From positions 1,520,501 to 1,584,500 of the forward strand of contig JAWHQI010000277.1 in the NCBI GenBank assembly GCA_033032865.1: a stretch of 64,000 nt of DNA, given 5' to 3'. Positions 1-13,100 of this stretch are shown here, in pieces. The translations under genes and the position numbers were made by a program. The number at the start of each line of letters is the position of its first letter. Within the stretch, counting starts at the first letter, position 1. The notes beneath the pieces were generated by a model. That model searched no databases. It was not told the origin of the DNA and saw only the letters and a list, made by a program, of their open reading frames with translations. The DNA is from Dactylorhiza incarnata. Taxonomy: Eukaryota; Streptophyta; Magnoliopsida; Asparagales; Orchidaceae.

Positions 1-1138
1 CTTCCTGAACTTGTTAAAGCATTGACGGATGAGGGTTACACTCTGACTGAGGCTGAAGCAGCAATGTTCCTCCCATGTCTGTTAGAGAAGGTTAGGCTGT
101 GTTGTTTGCATTATATAATTTCTTGCATGTATTTCAAATTGTTATAATTTCTAATATCTTTAGATGTACATCTTTTACCTTTATTTTCAGCTGTAAGTGG
201 TAAGAGAGATGATTGTAATTTTCATAAAAGTGGAAACTAACTTGATCTTGTTTGATTCATTGTTTTATTCTACAGTCTGGGCATAACATTGAGAAGGTGA
301 GGGAGAAAATGAGAGAACTGTTGAAGCAGATTGTTTGTATTTATTCTGCACCAAAGCTTCTTCCATATGTTCTTCAAGGTTTGTCATCAAAAAATAGCCG
401 GACTAAAATAGAATGTGTAGACCTCATTGGTTGGTTGATGGATCATAATGGTGCTGAGGTGAGCTTGACAATCTTTTGGTTGCATTTATTCTGCACCAAA
501 GCTTCTTCCATACTTTCTTCAAGGCTTTTTTGTTTTTTCCCGTGCAGATCAGTGGGCAGTTGAAATCATTGCAACACGTTGCCGCTTTAACATCAGAAAG
601 AGATGGTGAAATTAGGAAATCAGCTCTAAATACGATGGCTACTGCCTATAAGACTCTTGGTACTTGTTGATTTTTTTTATGCAAGGTGTTACTAGTTTCA
701 AATAATGTTTTCAATTGATGCACATAAATTTCTTTAGTTGATCTGAACTAATAAACTTTCTTGTGATGGGTTCTTTTCTTGTACCATCTTTTACTGATTT
801 TTATTGTGTAGCATATGTGTTTGCAGAAATATGGATGCTTTTATCCATTTGCTTCTCACAAGTAATTCTTTTGTCTTAATTTTGAGACTTTTGTGCTTGT
901 AGGAGATGATGTATGGAAATATGTTGGGAAGCTATCAGATGCCCAAAAGAGCATGCTAGACGATCGATTTAAGTGGAAGGTTAGCATTGATCCTCCCATA
1001 TTTCTCATATGTACTTTTCATTTAATAAGTACCATAAAAAACTTTGTTGTTTATGTAGGCTAAAGAGATGGAAAAGAGGAAAGAAGGGAAGCCTGGTGAA
1101 GGTAGAGGAGCACTAAGGCGATCTGTTAGAGAAAACGG
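1..1138 (+). CDS. MOR1: MOR1 exons 1-5 of window: end of last TOG domain
   Basis: Exons 1-90, 276-458, 548-659, 903-979 and 1059-1138. They encode the C-terminal HEAT-like helices of what should be TOG5, including KLLPYVLQGL and DLIGWLMDHNGAE, then the conserved link WKYVGKLSDAQKSML and the basic stretch KEMEKRKEGKPGEGRGALRR. Exon 3 ends in phase 1 and joins exon 4 to rebuild a glycine codon. Exon 5 ends with two bases of a glycine completed at 6182. Introns here are 79-243 bp and free of repeats. Exon 1 starts in phase 0 at the window edge; whether base 1 is the true exon start cannot be seen. Confidence 0.94.
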
Positions 1139-4100
1139 GTATTTTTATTTCTCCATGTAACCGTATCTTCCACATTTATGTTGCATAAATATCAATTTCA
1201 ATTAACAAGCTTCGTATTAAAAGTCGGATAGTGATAGTGAGTTCATATTTTGCTTATTATTGGACTAACCACACGTGGCTTGTGGAAATTTTAGTTATTA
1301 ATCTTCTCTAAGAATGAAAATTTTCTATTAAAAATAGGATAATTGTAGAGATTTTGCAGTTTAACTTATTATGAAATTAGACACATTTTGGTCATGTGTA
1401 AATTTTAGTTATTAAATTTTAGTCATAATTTAATTGGATCGAATATTCCCTCGAGGTTTGAACAATAGAACACATTTCGAGTCATGTTTATGTTGAATCT
1501 ATGTCAAAGATTCTAATTTATACACCCAAAAATACATTATCTTAAACATCCAATTTTGTGGACCTTGCAATCTTTCATGATATCTGTAACTTCCAAACAC
1601 ATTTTTTTAGGTCCCGTGGGATTTACCAGATTTGAAGAGCAAAATGGTGGTGTTTGGAAATGGCTTGTCCATAAACATAGTAAAGTTGGCCTGACATTAG
1701 TATATATATGAAATTCACTATCAAATGTCGACACACACATTGTTGTGTGCTGTAAAGAGGTATGAAGTCTGTTGAGTTACATGAGGATCATTATATCATG
1801 CTGGAAAGCAGTATGAAATCTGTTTAGTCACTAGAGGAACATTATATCTTGCATAGACTCTCCTCCGGTCTTCCTTCAGATACATAGCCAAAAATTTGGC
1901 GAGCTTGCCTTGAGGAATGGTTCTTTAGGAGACTCTGATCCTCAAGTCACTAGATGAGCTTGAGCGCGTGAACCGTAAGCACAAACGAGTTTTTTTCAAA
2001 ACGGGGTGAAAAACAAGAAAGGAAAGATGAACACCCATACCTTAACCGTTAGGGATATTTATATGTTCTTGAGTGGAAGGTACACTGGCGAAGCAAATGG
2101 GGGATGGATGAGGCACCCTTCACTTGAGATTGATGTTAGTTAACATACTTTCAAGTTGGAGGCATTTCGGTCCTTCGGTGGATTGGACAATGGAGGAGGA
2201 TGAAATGTTGTGTTTGAGATCTATATCATTCCACCATTACCCTTAGAAATGGTTGATGGCTTGTTGCTAGTGATGTAAATTAGAGAACTAGATTTATGAT
2301 GATGTCTTCAGGATTGATGTAGATCGGAATCTGAATTGAATGGTGGGTTTGTGCTGGAACATGAAGGTCAGTGCCAATCGACATGTATTTTATTACATTT
2401 CATTAGACTTTTGACACAAAGCTTTTGTTACGCACCTTCTTCATGCAACGCTGTTGTCACGCCTTTTGTGTCGGTTGTGGAGTCCTTCGTTGCCCGACTA
2501 GCCTTAGGTGCATGAAACAACAATCCGCATGTAGTACCCATGCACCTGTATACTTGTATGGCATATACACATCTACCTATCATCACGATCTGTCGGCCCA
2601 AGTGCATCCTCTCTTTTCGACGCAACCAGTTGTGGCCGACAGTTTCCGTGGTGCTTGGTGGCGGTCCTTGTAGCCGAAGGTATCTTTCGATGCTACTATC
2701 CACAGTTGAGTCCTTGCTTGGTCGATATCATTGATGCACGTCGTGACAGAGCATCTCGGCGAGGTTGAGAGTTCTGTGGGCATTCTCTCGACCATCATGG
2801 ATATGGTCAAGTCTGTACTTACTGACATCCAACACATTCTTCGCCAAGGTCACACGGAGATTAGCAAAGCAACCGTGTAGTCGGTGGTCGAGTCAGCGCC
2901 CTTCGCGAAGCTTAATCAACCCTCGCTTCGCGCACACCCTCCACCCCGCGGCATGGATGTGCTCTTATTTGACTAATCTGGCCCATTAGGCTAGGTCACA
3001 CTTGCGGAATAGTCATTTGAGCTACAGGTCACTTTGGAAGTAGCAAGGTACCCCTAGCGATGATCGACATGGAGGGATCCACACTTCATTGGTTGTGTTG
3101 GCTTCGTCAGTCGACGCCACAGATGATGTGGGCCATGCACAAGGAGAAAATTGTCATGCGCTATGAAACACACCGCCTTAGGAACATTTTGTGTGTCTTT
3201 GTCCAGTTCAACAAGTCGACTCAATTTTACACGGGTGATTTTGTGGAGCTGACACATCTTGCAAACTTATCTGTGGACACTACCTGGCTACGCTATGAAT
3301 GACTTGCAACCTCACATCTATGCCAGTCTAACCACTCTGAGCCCGGCTACCCTCACCTTTGCTATCTAGGAAGCCCACTTTTTGGAAGAGGAATTTACGA
3401 CACCCGAGGCATCCTCCAATTGTTGCAGGATTCAATCCCACCAGTGAAGATTACACACCGAACCGTCCAAGCCATCACACATTTCCCTACCAGTACTTCC
3501 ATTTCTTCCACCACTGCTAGTTCTCCCACCAAAATCAAATGCTACCATGCCGACTCTCCCACCAAGATTACCTCAGTTTCTGCCGCCAGGGCATTTGTTT
3601 CCGCTGTAAACAACTTTATTCTTCTACTTACTGATGTCCCCTTAAAGAACTGTGCGTACTCCTTGCTGCTGAAGATGGCGACATTACCCTCGTAAACTTT
3701 GAGGCTCGATTTTGAGGGAGATACTGACATGAGTCGATTTTGTGGACAATGTAGATTTTGACGGGAAGAGTATTGATAATATGCGCGCCGATGTATACAT
3801 ATTTTGAAGATTGTCTATCGACCAATGAAGATCCACATCGTCTGTCCAACAGCGTCTCATACCATTATATCATGTTCTATGGGTATTATGGTAATTATTG
3901 TTTGTGACCCCCCTATATAAAGAGGGGTGAGGATTCTTAGATCCCATCTTTGAGTCTAGTCTAGAAATCTCTCCTTTGGGAGGATTTTACTCTTAGGGGG
4001 AACCAACCCTCAAGAGCTTGCTGATAACATACCACACAATTGTAATGTATTCTATGTTCTAACGCAATCCCTTTCAGTATTGCAGTGAACCACAAATGCA

Positions 4101-7100
4101 AGAATTCCATACCTTGAAGTATGATATTTATACTTTTTTGGAAAACAATACAATCTTGACCGCATGTTTGTGGTATGTCCATGCTAGTCTATCATTAGTT
4201 AAGTCGTGCTTGCGACACATGATATCTTGTACTCCTCCTATATAAAGGAGAGTATGTCTAGTTATTTTCCATCCTGTGAGTCTTGTCTAGGATCTCTCCT
4301 AGGAGAGGACTCTTCGAGGGAACCAACCATCAAGCGTGTGGCGTGAGTATACCTCGCAAGTGTATCCCTCTTACATGTTATTGTACTCTGACTTGGTGCG
4401 TATCGACTTTAACCAATCTTCCGCTGTGACTTGAGTCTTGGTCTAGGATCTCTCTTAGGAGAGGTCTCTTCGAGGGAACCACCCTCAAATGCATGGCTTG
4501 AGTATGCCTTACGAGTGCATCCCTCTTACATTTTATTGTATTCTGGCTTGCTGTGTATCAACTTCGTCCTCCTCTGCTCCTTTCGTCCTCACTGTGTTCT
4601 ACCGCTCTGATCGAGAAAATCACTGAGTCCTAGTCTTGACAGTACCGCTTAGCTCACACACGACTGACCCCGTCTCTTTGCCCATTCTTTCGACATTGTT
4701 TTCCGCTGCTGACTCCCTCTTGTTTGGTGCATGTCATTGACGCGCGTCATGATAGATTGTCTCGATGACGTTAAGCATTCTCTAGGAAATCTCTCCTTAC
4801 ATATGTATGTGGTTGAATCATCGCTAACTAACATACTCCGGATCCTCTGTCATAACGATCGTCGATCCACGGGCCTTGGCAGCTTGACCGATCCCTATGC
4901 ACGAGCTCCCTGCCGTTGATTCCTCTGCACATGGCCCCTCGACGGCTGAGGTGCCCTTGTTCGATGGCTCTGACCCAATCGGTTGGATCGCCCTCACAGA
5001 ACAATCGTTTGAGTTACATATCACTTCAGAAGCCAACAAGGTCCCCCTTGAGATAATTTACGTGGAAGGGTCCCACCATCAATTGTTTGTGTTGGCTTCG
5101 TTAGTCAACACCACAAATGGTATGGGCTATGCTCAAGGAGAAACTCATCCCGCGCTACAACATGTGTCGCACTGGGAATGCCTTCGAGCCTCTCGTGCTA
5201 TTCAACAAGTTGACTTGGTTGAGGCTTACGCCAACGATTTTGTGAAGTTGACTTGGTTGAGGCTTACGCCAAAGATTTTGTGAAGTTGACGTATCATGTT
5301 CTATGATTATCCATGGTGCATTACCTTGGGTGCTTCATGCATGGATTGCATCCACGCCCCCTTAGCACTCTGAACCCACCCATGCTCATCGTAGCCATAA
5401 AACATACCTCCTTTGTGGAACCAAATCTTAGCTTGATACAAGAGGCCCCTGGCACTACAACATTTCAGTCTCCTAGTGACGATCGCACGTCGACACCCCC
5501 TCCCCCCTAAACAAGCACATGCCCCCTCCAACACGCACCATAGGCCCTGCCAGTACTCTTTCTCCATCGTCCACCTTCATTTCCACTACCAAAGCCGAAT
5601 CCTCAAACAAACTGCCTCTATCAGTAGGATTACATGGACCTCTATCGCCAAGGCATTTATTTCCATTACAAACAACTGTATTCCCCCTTTCACGAATGCC
5701 CCCATAAAGAACTTTGCTTGGTGCTCGTGGTCAAAGACGACGACATTACAGTAGCAGAGTTTGAAGCCCTGGTGCTTGAGGGCGCCGTCACAGCTACTCA
5801 ACCTCGAGTACATAGTCGATTTTAGATAGCAGAGTATTGATACGTACATGCTAGTCTATTATTAGTTAAGTCGTGTCTGCAACACATTATATCTTGTACC
5901 CTTCCTATATAAAGGGGGCTGGGGCTAGTTATTATCCATCTTTCTAGTCTTGGTCTAGGATCTCTCTTAGGAGAGACTCTTAACAGCGTGACATGAGTAT
6001 ATCTCGCGAGTATCTGTCTTATATTTTATTGTATCCTGACTTGGTGCGTATCAATTTGGCAGCTCTCATACCCAGGGACGAGGCAGTTTGTTCAAGCATT
6101 ATTGATTTACATCATGCCGATTAACATTTATTCCTTTCTAACAGTTTGAATGTGCTCATGTTCTGCCTATTATGTACTCAGGTTCGATGTTGCCGAACAG
6201 AGTGGGGAGGTTCCTTTTCATTTTGCTGCAGCTCCTCTGACGACAAGGTATCTAATAAGTTTTGGTACTTTAGTAACTAATTATGGGATGATCATGTGCT
6301 AATAATAATATTTTTATCCTTGTGTTTATTGCCTTTTGTGGTAGAGAGAACTTTGCTTATGCTGACCAACATATGGATCGACATATTATTCCTCGACAAC
6401 AGGTTTCAGTTAATACTCCACCAGACTGGCGAGAAGCTTTAGATCTTATTTTGTTGGGTTCTCCTGAACAGGTATATTTAGGTATTGCATGTTCCTAAGC
6501 TGGTTGAATGTTTCTAATGATATAATCCTTGAAATACTTTTTTGGATCTCTTACTTGTGAATGAAACATGTTTTTAGTAAGGAGTTTGACAAAGCATTAA
6601 TATCTTACTCTGTAAGCAATTTGACATCATTCTAGGCTTATAGTAATTTTTTTGACTTGCTACATAATCTTGTTCATTTTCATCTACACCGCACTATTTC
6701 CCAGGCATGCATTGTTGTAATAAGATGATGGCATTGCCAGTTCTTGGGTGTTGTGTGAAGTTCTGTCATTACTTTGGCCAACTGAGATATCGTAGGGGTT
6801 ATTTGTGAATATGAATATGCTAAGAATTCTTTGGCAGAACATGCTGCGGGTCAGGAATATTTTAGCCATCATGTTTTGGACAATAATAAAAAAATCATAT
6901 GCCATTGCTATTATGACTTCCATTTTTTCTCATTCTCCTTTTTAATCGTTCTCTCGAGTGCTGACGACTTTATTTTACCCACATGCATTATATGCCTCTG
7001 TGCATACATATATAAGTTAATGTATTTGTAAAAATAACATGCTGCATCCTATACATATTGTGTCTTATCCATGCATCATTCTGGCCATAATTTTCTTAAC

Positions 7101-10100
7101 TTGTTTATCCATGTACTTTCTAGTATACATGCTTCATAATTTCTTCCCATAGTTGTACATATTGTAAGAGAAATATGCACCACTTAGTTTTTACTTTTCT
7201 TGTCATAAAACGGTTGATTTCACATTGAAGAATTCTACTTAATTAGTTATCTTTCTTTTCATGTAAAATGACTGTAGAATTCCAATGGGTAAATCGCACA
7301 GTGGTCTTGAGATTAAGGCTGCAGTACATGCTGGTCCATTTCATGAATCACTTTGGTCTTCAAATTAGTTTCTATTTTTCCAATATGCACCGACTATAAA
7401 CTTCCATTACAATAACTGTTAAATGTGGTTTCGTTACCAAGAATGTAGATTTTTTTTTCTTTTCTTTTCTCTTCTTTTTCCAAAAGTATCATTTGTCTAT
7501 AAATCAACAAATTATTCTCAATATTCCCTCATTTAAACTCATTAGATTCATGTCTCTTTAGTAGGTTCTCTCCATGAATTTTATACCTTCCCAGCTCTTT
7601 ATTTTAAATTTATTTTCCAAATCTAGGAAGAAGTACCTATCAACATCAACATTATTCATTTCTTCTACAACTCCTTTATATTAAAGTTAAATGATATGTA
7701 CTCATCATCCATAATTATTTCCCTATCTGATGTCCCATTTCCTCTTCTGCGTAATGTGAACGAGTCACTCACAAAACTAGCGCACTCTTTCATAGTGGTG
7801 TCGATTCGAGTCATCCTCCACAAATACTTTGACTTTAGTCGGGAGATCCTCCTCAGCACAAGATGTAACATCCCGGTCTACTGTGGGTGCGCTATAGGTC
7901 TGCAGACCAGCAACCCCAACCCATCTCCACGGATCTGATTGGAAGCAACCGCTAATTCCAATGGCGGGTTGTTGAGGCTGGGGCTTGAACCCCAGACCTC
8001 CTAGATAAGGGAGCTCTAAACTGGCCCTCATCACCAACTTAGTTGGTGATGAGGACCAGTTTAGAGGGGGTTGGGGTCACTGGTTTGCAGACCTGTAGCG
8101 CACCCACCGTAGACCTGGGCGTTACATAAGAGAAGTCCCCCAACACAATGACCAGGTTTACACAACAATTAGCTACACTGTTCACACAACACGGTACTCG
8201 TGCTCAATCTTACACCACAGAAGGCCAGAGTCCCACAACCTTTATTATCTTCCAGTTATCCCATTCTACTATCTAAGCAAGTTGAAAGACTGTGAATCCA
8301 CTGTATTATAGTCATCAAATCACTCTGGATAAGATAACCAAGCGACAAAGTCCCAAAGAAAAGATAGAAATGTGAAGACTTTCCCATGCAACACGAAGCT
8401 AGGTGGTAGGAACAGACAAACACTGAAACTGAATACTCCCCTCTAAGCAGATAAAACCACGATCTCGAATGACCCATCCAACGCCAATCCAACCATAATT
8501 TCACTTCACAACACCATCAAAATTAAGCTTTGCCTAGTCATCTTGTGGAGGTTCCAAAACAAAGTGCGTAAGAGTGGATTGACAGTGAAGTTGCCCCATG
8601 AGAACCCCAGTTAGGATGATAAGCCTGCACAACCTTAAGGATGCCACATTTACCCCACAAAAGCTCTTTCACCACGATCACCACTAAGTGACAAGCAAGC
8701 GCTAAGGCAGTCGAAATGCCCTCAAACATGAGGACTTTCCTTGTTTTCCAAATCTCCCAAGAGTCATAACCCCATCACCACCTGAGTAAAGTTACAATAA
8801 AAACCAACTTTGTAGTCGCACGACCGAAGGACATTAAGTAGGTGAGTCTGTGACTTCCATGAGCCTCCACAGTTGACAAATGGGCGAGAGTGGAGTCAGA
8901 ACTCCTTAGTATTGGGGCATGTGATGAATATATGTTCGATCTCCTCAACTTCATTGTTGCACCATGGAGAACTCAAAGAGATCGCCATACCACATCCAAC
9001 AAGCAAGGTACAACAAGGAAGACGATTGAGGCACAACTTCCAGATTAAACATCTGATCTGGGAAGGAAAAAGTAGTTCCATTTTCAGAACCCTAATTAGC
9101 TCACATTTCAAAACCTTTTTTGTAACATTCCTCAAACACCTCTGTTACATCTTGTAAAATATTATGATCAGCCCCAAAAAATATTATCTGGTGCAAAATG
9201 GAGTTTAGGGACTCATTTAAAAAAAATGTAGGCAGAAGTGTATTGCAGCTTTAACCTTGGGGACCCACCTGTTATTTACCCAAAATTAATTTCTAAGCCC
9301 ACCTGAAATTGTGATACTATGACTATTTTGATGAACTTACTTTTTTTGGTGCAGTCAGTTGAAGGCATGAAAGTCGTGTGCCATGAATTGACAATTGTTT
9401 CAAATGATCCTGATAGCAGTGTTAATGAGGATCTTGTTAAGGAGACTGATCGATTAGTTTCATGCTTAGCAACCATGGTATTTAACAATCTTTGTCCATT
9501 AAGTTTCAAGCTTTAATATCCTACAATACTTCTTTGACAAATTCAATTACAGGTTCCCAGAACTTTTAACTTCAGCTTTTCTGGTGCTTCTTCAAGATCC
9601 TGTAAATATGTTTTAAATACACTTATGCAGGTGCCGAATTGTTTACATAAATTATTGAAAAGATTCTATAATCATTGACAATTATTCAGGCCAATTGAAT
9701 ATCTTTTTCGCAGACTTTTCAAATAAAACGCCTTGCTCATGCTGTAAAGGAAAGTACTTTAGACGGTCTCGTCACTGAGCTACTTCTGTGGCTTCTAGAT
9801 GAAAAAGTTCCTTTGATGGATGAAGGCAGCCAATTGCTTAAAGCACTCAATGTCCTCATGTTAAAGATTTTGGTTGGTGTTTTTTAAACATTTATATGTC
9901 ACTTGATTGGTGATTTATGTCCTATGTTTCTGTCCTGACATTATAGTACTTGACCAGGATAATGCCGAGCGCACATCATCTTTTGTTGTCTTAATAAGCT
10001 TGTTGAGGCCCTTAGATCCATCTAGGTGGCCGTCTCCTGCTTCATCTGAAACCCTTGCCATTAGAAACCAGAAGTTTTCTGATTTAGTTGTCAAGTGTCT

Positions 10101-13100
10101 GATCAAATTAACAAAGGTGATGAGTAAATATATTTTAATACCGAGAAGTTTAATTTCAAGAAGTAATTTTTTATTCCTGTATAAGTGCTTGATACAATCA
10201 ATGTCTCCAGGTACTCCAGAGCACAATATATGATGTTGATCTCGACCGAGTTCTTCAGATCATTCATGTATATTTGCAAGAGCTTGGGATGGAAGAGATA
10301 CGAAAGAGGTTTGGCATTACTTGGCATGGCTGCACTGTTCTTATATCTTTATCCTTTATCTTCAATAAATTTTTTCTTAAAGTATATTATATTATTTAAA
10401 GCTTTCCACTTAGGTTCCTAATACTTCTTAAGATCTTCCTATGGTTCCAAGCTTGGTTTCTAGTCTTTCCATATGTCTTTTTTTTACGTATGCCCATTTT
10501 GTTTAAAATACCAAACTTAGGTCCATAATGCTTTTTATGATCTCATTATGGCCCCTAGCTTGATTTCTCGATATTTATTTCCTTAATCTTCTGTATACTC
10601 TTTGTAATTCTCATCCGAAATTTACTCAGGGCTGGAGCTGATGACAAGCCATTACGAATGGTTAAAACTGTTCTGCATGAACTTGTCAAACTCCGGGGAA
10701 CAGCTATTAAGGGTCACCTTTCCATGGTACCCATAGACAGTGAGCCTCAACCTATTATTCTTGCTTACATTGACCTGAATCTACAGGTAACTTAAAAAAA
10801 ACTTTTATTGGAACTTACTCTTTCCTTTGCATGATTAGAGTATGTTACGCGTGCACGCGTATCATTGTTGTATTTTCTATTTGTTAAATTGTATGGTTTT
10901 AGGTAAGTGATATGTGAGCCCACCCTCCCTATATAAGGAGGTGGTTTGGGAGTTAGGTTTTATCTTTCATGCTTTAGGTTTGAGATCTCTCATTTGGAGA
11001 GGGGATTCTAGGAGGAACTAACATCCTGAAGTTTGGCACGAGTATACCTCGTGATTGTATCCAAGTTTATTTTGTATTGAAAGTGTTTTCTCCCTTTGGT
11101 AACATTGGTCCAACCTAGCCTCCCTGCCCGCATCACGTGCCACCGGGTTTCATTACGCCGCCGTCTTTTCGTCGTCATCGCCAGATCCAGCCGCTTCCTC
11201 CGCAGTGCTCGTCCGCCAGACTAGATCAACTCCTTCCACGGATTCAATTTCGCCCGACAACAACACATCCAGCTCGTTCCGCAACGATCGCCCGCATTCT
11301 CCCCAATTCCGTCGTCCTCTCCATCCAGCACTTCGTCGACTGCATCGCGCGCCCTCGCCGCTGGATACAAACATCGCCGATGTCTGCGCGTCTGCGCCGC
11401 CCGCGAGCAACACATCCAGACGTAACCTCCCTCCCGATCCCGTCGTCCGCTAGCTCCAGCATTTCGTCGACCGCACGGCTGCATCGCTTGACCTCGTCGC
11501 TGGATCCAGAGCTCGACAACACCTGCGCCGTCTGCGTCGACCAACTTTCAGTTGAACAGTGGAAAGTGAATCAACTTTATTCCATACAAGTTCTTGCATA
11601 CATATATAGGACCCGGAAATATAAGAAAGACAAAACTGCCTCACCGGGGAAAATATTATGAAGACGACTTCGAAATAATTAATTCTAATCTCAACTCTCC
11701 CCCTCAAGTCGGACGGAAGATTTCAGTCATCCAAGTTTTTAAATATCGTCAGAAAACACATCACTTCCCAAGCTTTTTGTGAACACACCTGTCAGTTGAT
11801 CTTTAGAATGGATAAAAGGTGTGACAAGAGTCTTTTTATCCAGGTGGTCTTTGATAAAGTGTCGATCAACCTCCACGTGCTTTGTCCTGTCATGCTGGAC
11901 TGGGTTATGAGCTATACTAATAGCTGCTTTATTATCGCAAAATAAGGAGAAAGGACCGGTCCTGGAAAAACCGAGATCTTGTAATACAATACGCAACCAT
12001 AGGCCCTCACAAAGGCCTTGTGACATAGCACGGTATTCTTCCTCAGCACTAGATCTGGCCACCACATTCTTCTTTTTACTACGCTAGGTCACCGGGTTTC
12101 CACCGACAAAGGAACAGTATCCAGTTGTGGATTTTCGGTCATCACAGCATCCAGCCCAATCAGCATCAGTGAAAACTTCGATCTTCAAGTGGTTGTTTTG
12201 AGAACAAGAGGCCACAGTCAGGGGCTTTCTTCAAATATCGTAACACATGATATGCTGTCTCATGATGTATGATCCTGGGTGCGTGCATATATCTACTCAG
12301 AATTCCAACCTCATAAGTAATATCAGGGCTTGTGTGGGATAAGTATATAAGTTTCCCAACCAATCTCTGATGGAGCGAAACATTGGTTTGATTACCATCA
12401 CCATCTTCATCAATCCCATGATTTGCTTCCATAGGAGTGTTCACAGGAACACAGCCAAGCATCCCAGCCTCCTTCAAGAGATCCAAGATATACTAAGTAG
12501 ATCTAGCGACCTCAATACCAAGGAAGTAACGTAATCTTCTCAAATCTTTCACCTCAAATTCAGCAGATAAGAGGGTCTTGAGATTCGCAATCTCGTCTGT
12601 GTCATTTCCAGTGATCACAATGTCATCCACGTAGACAATGAGGACCACAACCCTCTGATCACATCTCCGGACAAACATAGTGTGATCTGACCGAGCCTGC
12701 TTGTACCCAAATTTGAGCATAGCTGTGATAAATCTTCCAACCCACGCCCTAGGAGATTGTTTTAGGTCGTATAAAGATCTCCATAGGCGGCAGACAAACC
12801 CTTCATTCCCTTTCCTCACAAATCCAATAGGGAATTTATACACCTCCTCATCAAGCTCACCATGGAGAAACACATTCTTCACGTCAAGTTGATGAAGATC
12901 CCAGTCCATGCAAGCAACACACGATATCAACACCCGAATGGGTCCATCTTTGCCACAGGAGCAAAGGTCTCCTGGTAGTTTACACCCCTGAGTTTGAGTG
13001 TAACCTTGAGTAACCATATGTGTCTTGTATCGTTCAACCTTGCCATCTTGGGTCTGCTTAACAGAGAAGACCCACCGTGAACCAATGACTTTCTTGTCAG

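Larger units (their letters stand above)
4165..6053 (+). mobile_element. Degenerate gag-only LTR retrotransposon A2 in intron 5
   Basis: LTR at about 4165-4560, gag remnant 4720-5830, 3' LTR 5838-6053. The two LTRs share the start (catgctagtctat.attag), the TATA box CCTATATAAAG, the GGATCTCTC..GGAGAG block and the GTATCA end. The gag frame 4897-5283 contains LFDGSDPIGWIALTEQSFE, a typical gypsy gag start. A zinc-knuckle-like segment (FHYKQLYSPFHECPHKELC, 5650-5715) with decayed cysteines is followed within about 120 bp by the 3' LTR, so there is no room for pol. A 38-bp unit is duplicated at 5209-5284. Non-autonomous; A1 and element B are close relatives. Confidence 0.7.

Noticed and set aside
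2425..2837. Overlapping short frames on both strands in intron 5
   Set aside because: No family match; part lies in decayed gag sequence of element A1.
11137..11661. 174-aa open frame and several overlapping frames on both strands
   Set aside because: GC-rich, low-stop leader of element B running into a copia LTR; no family signal and no codon pattern.
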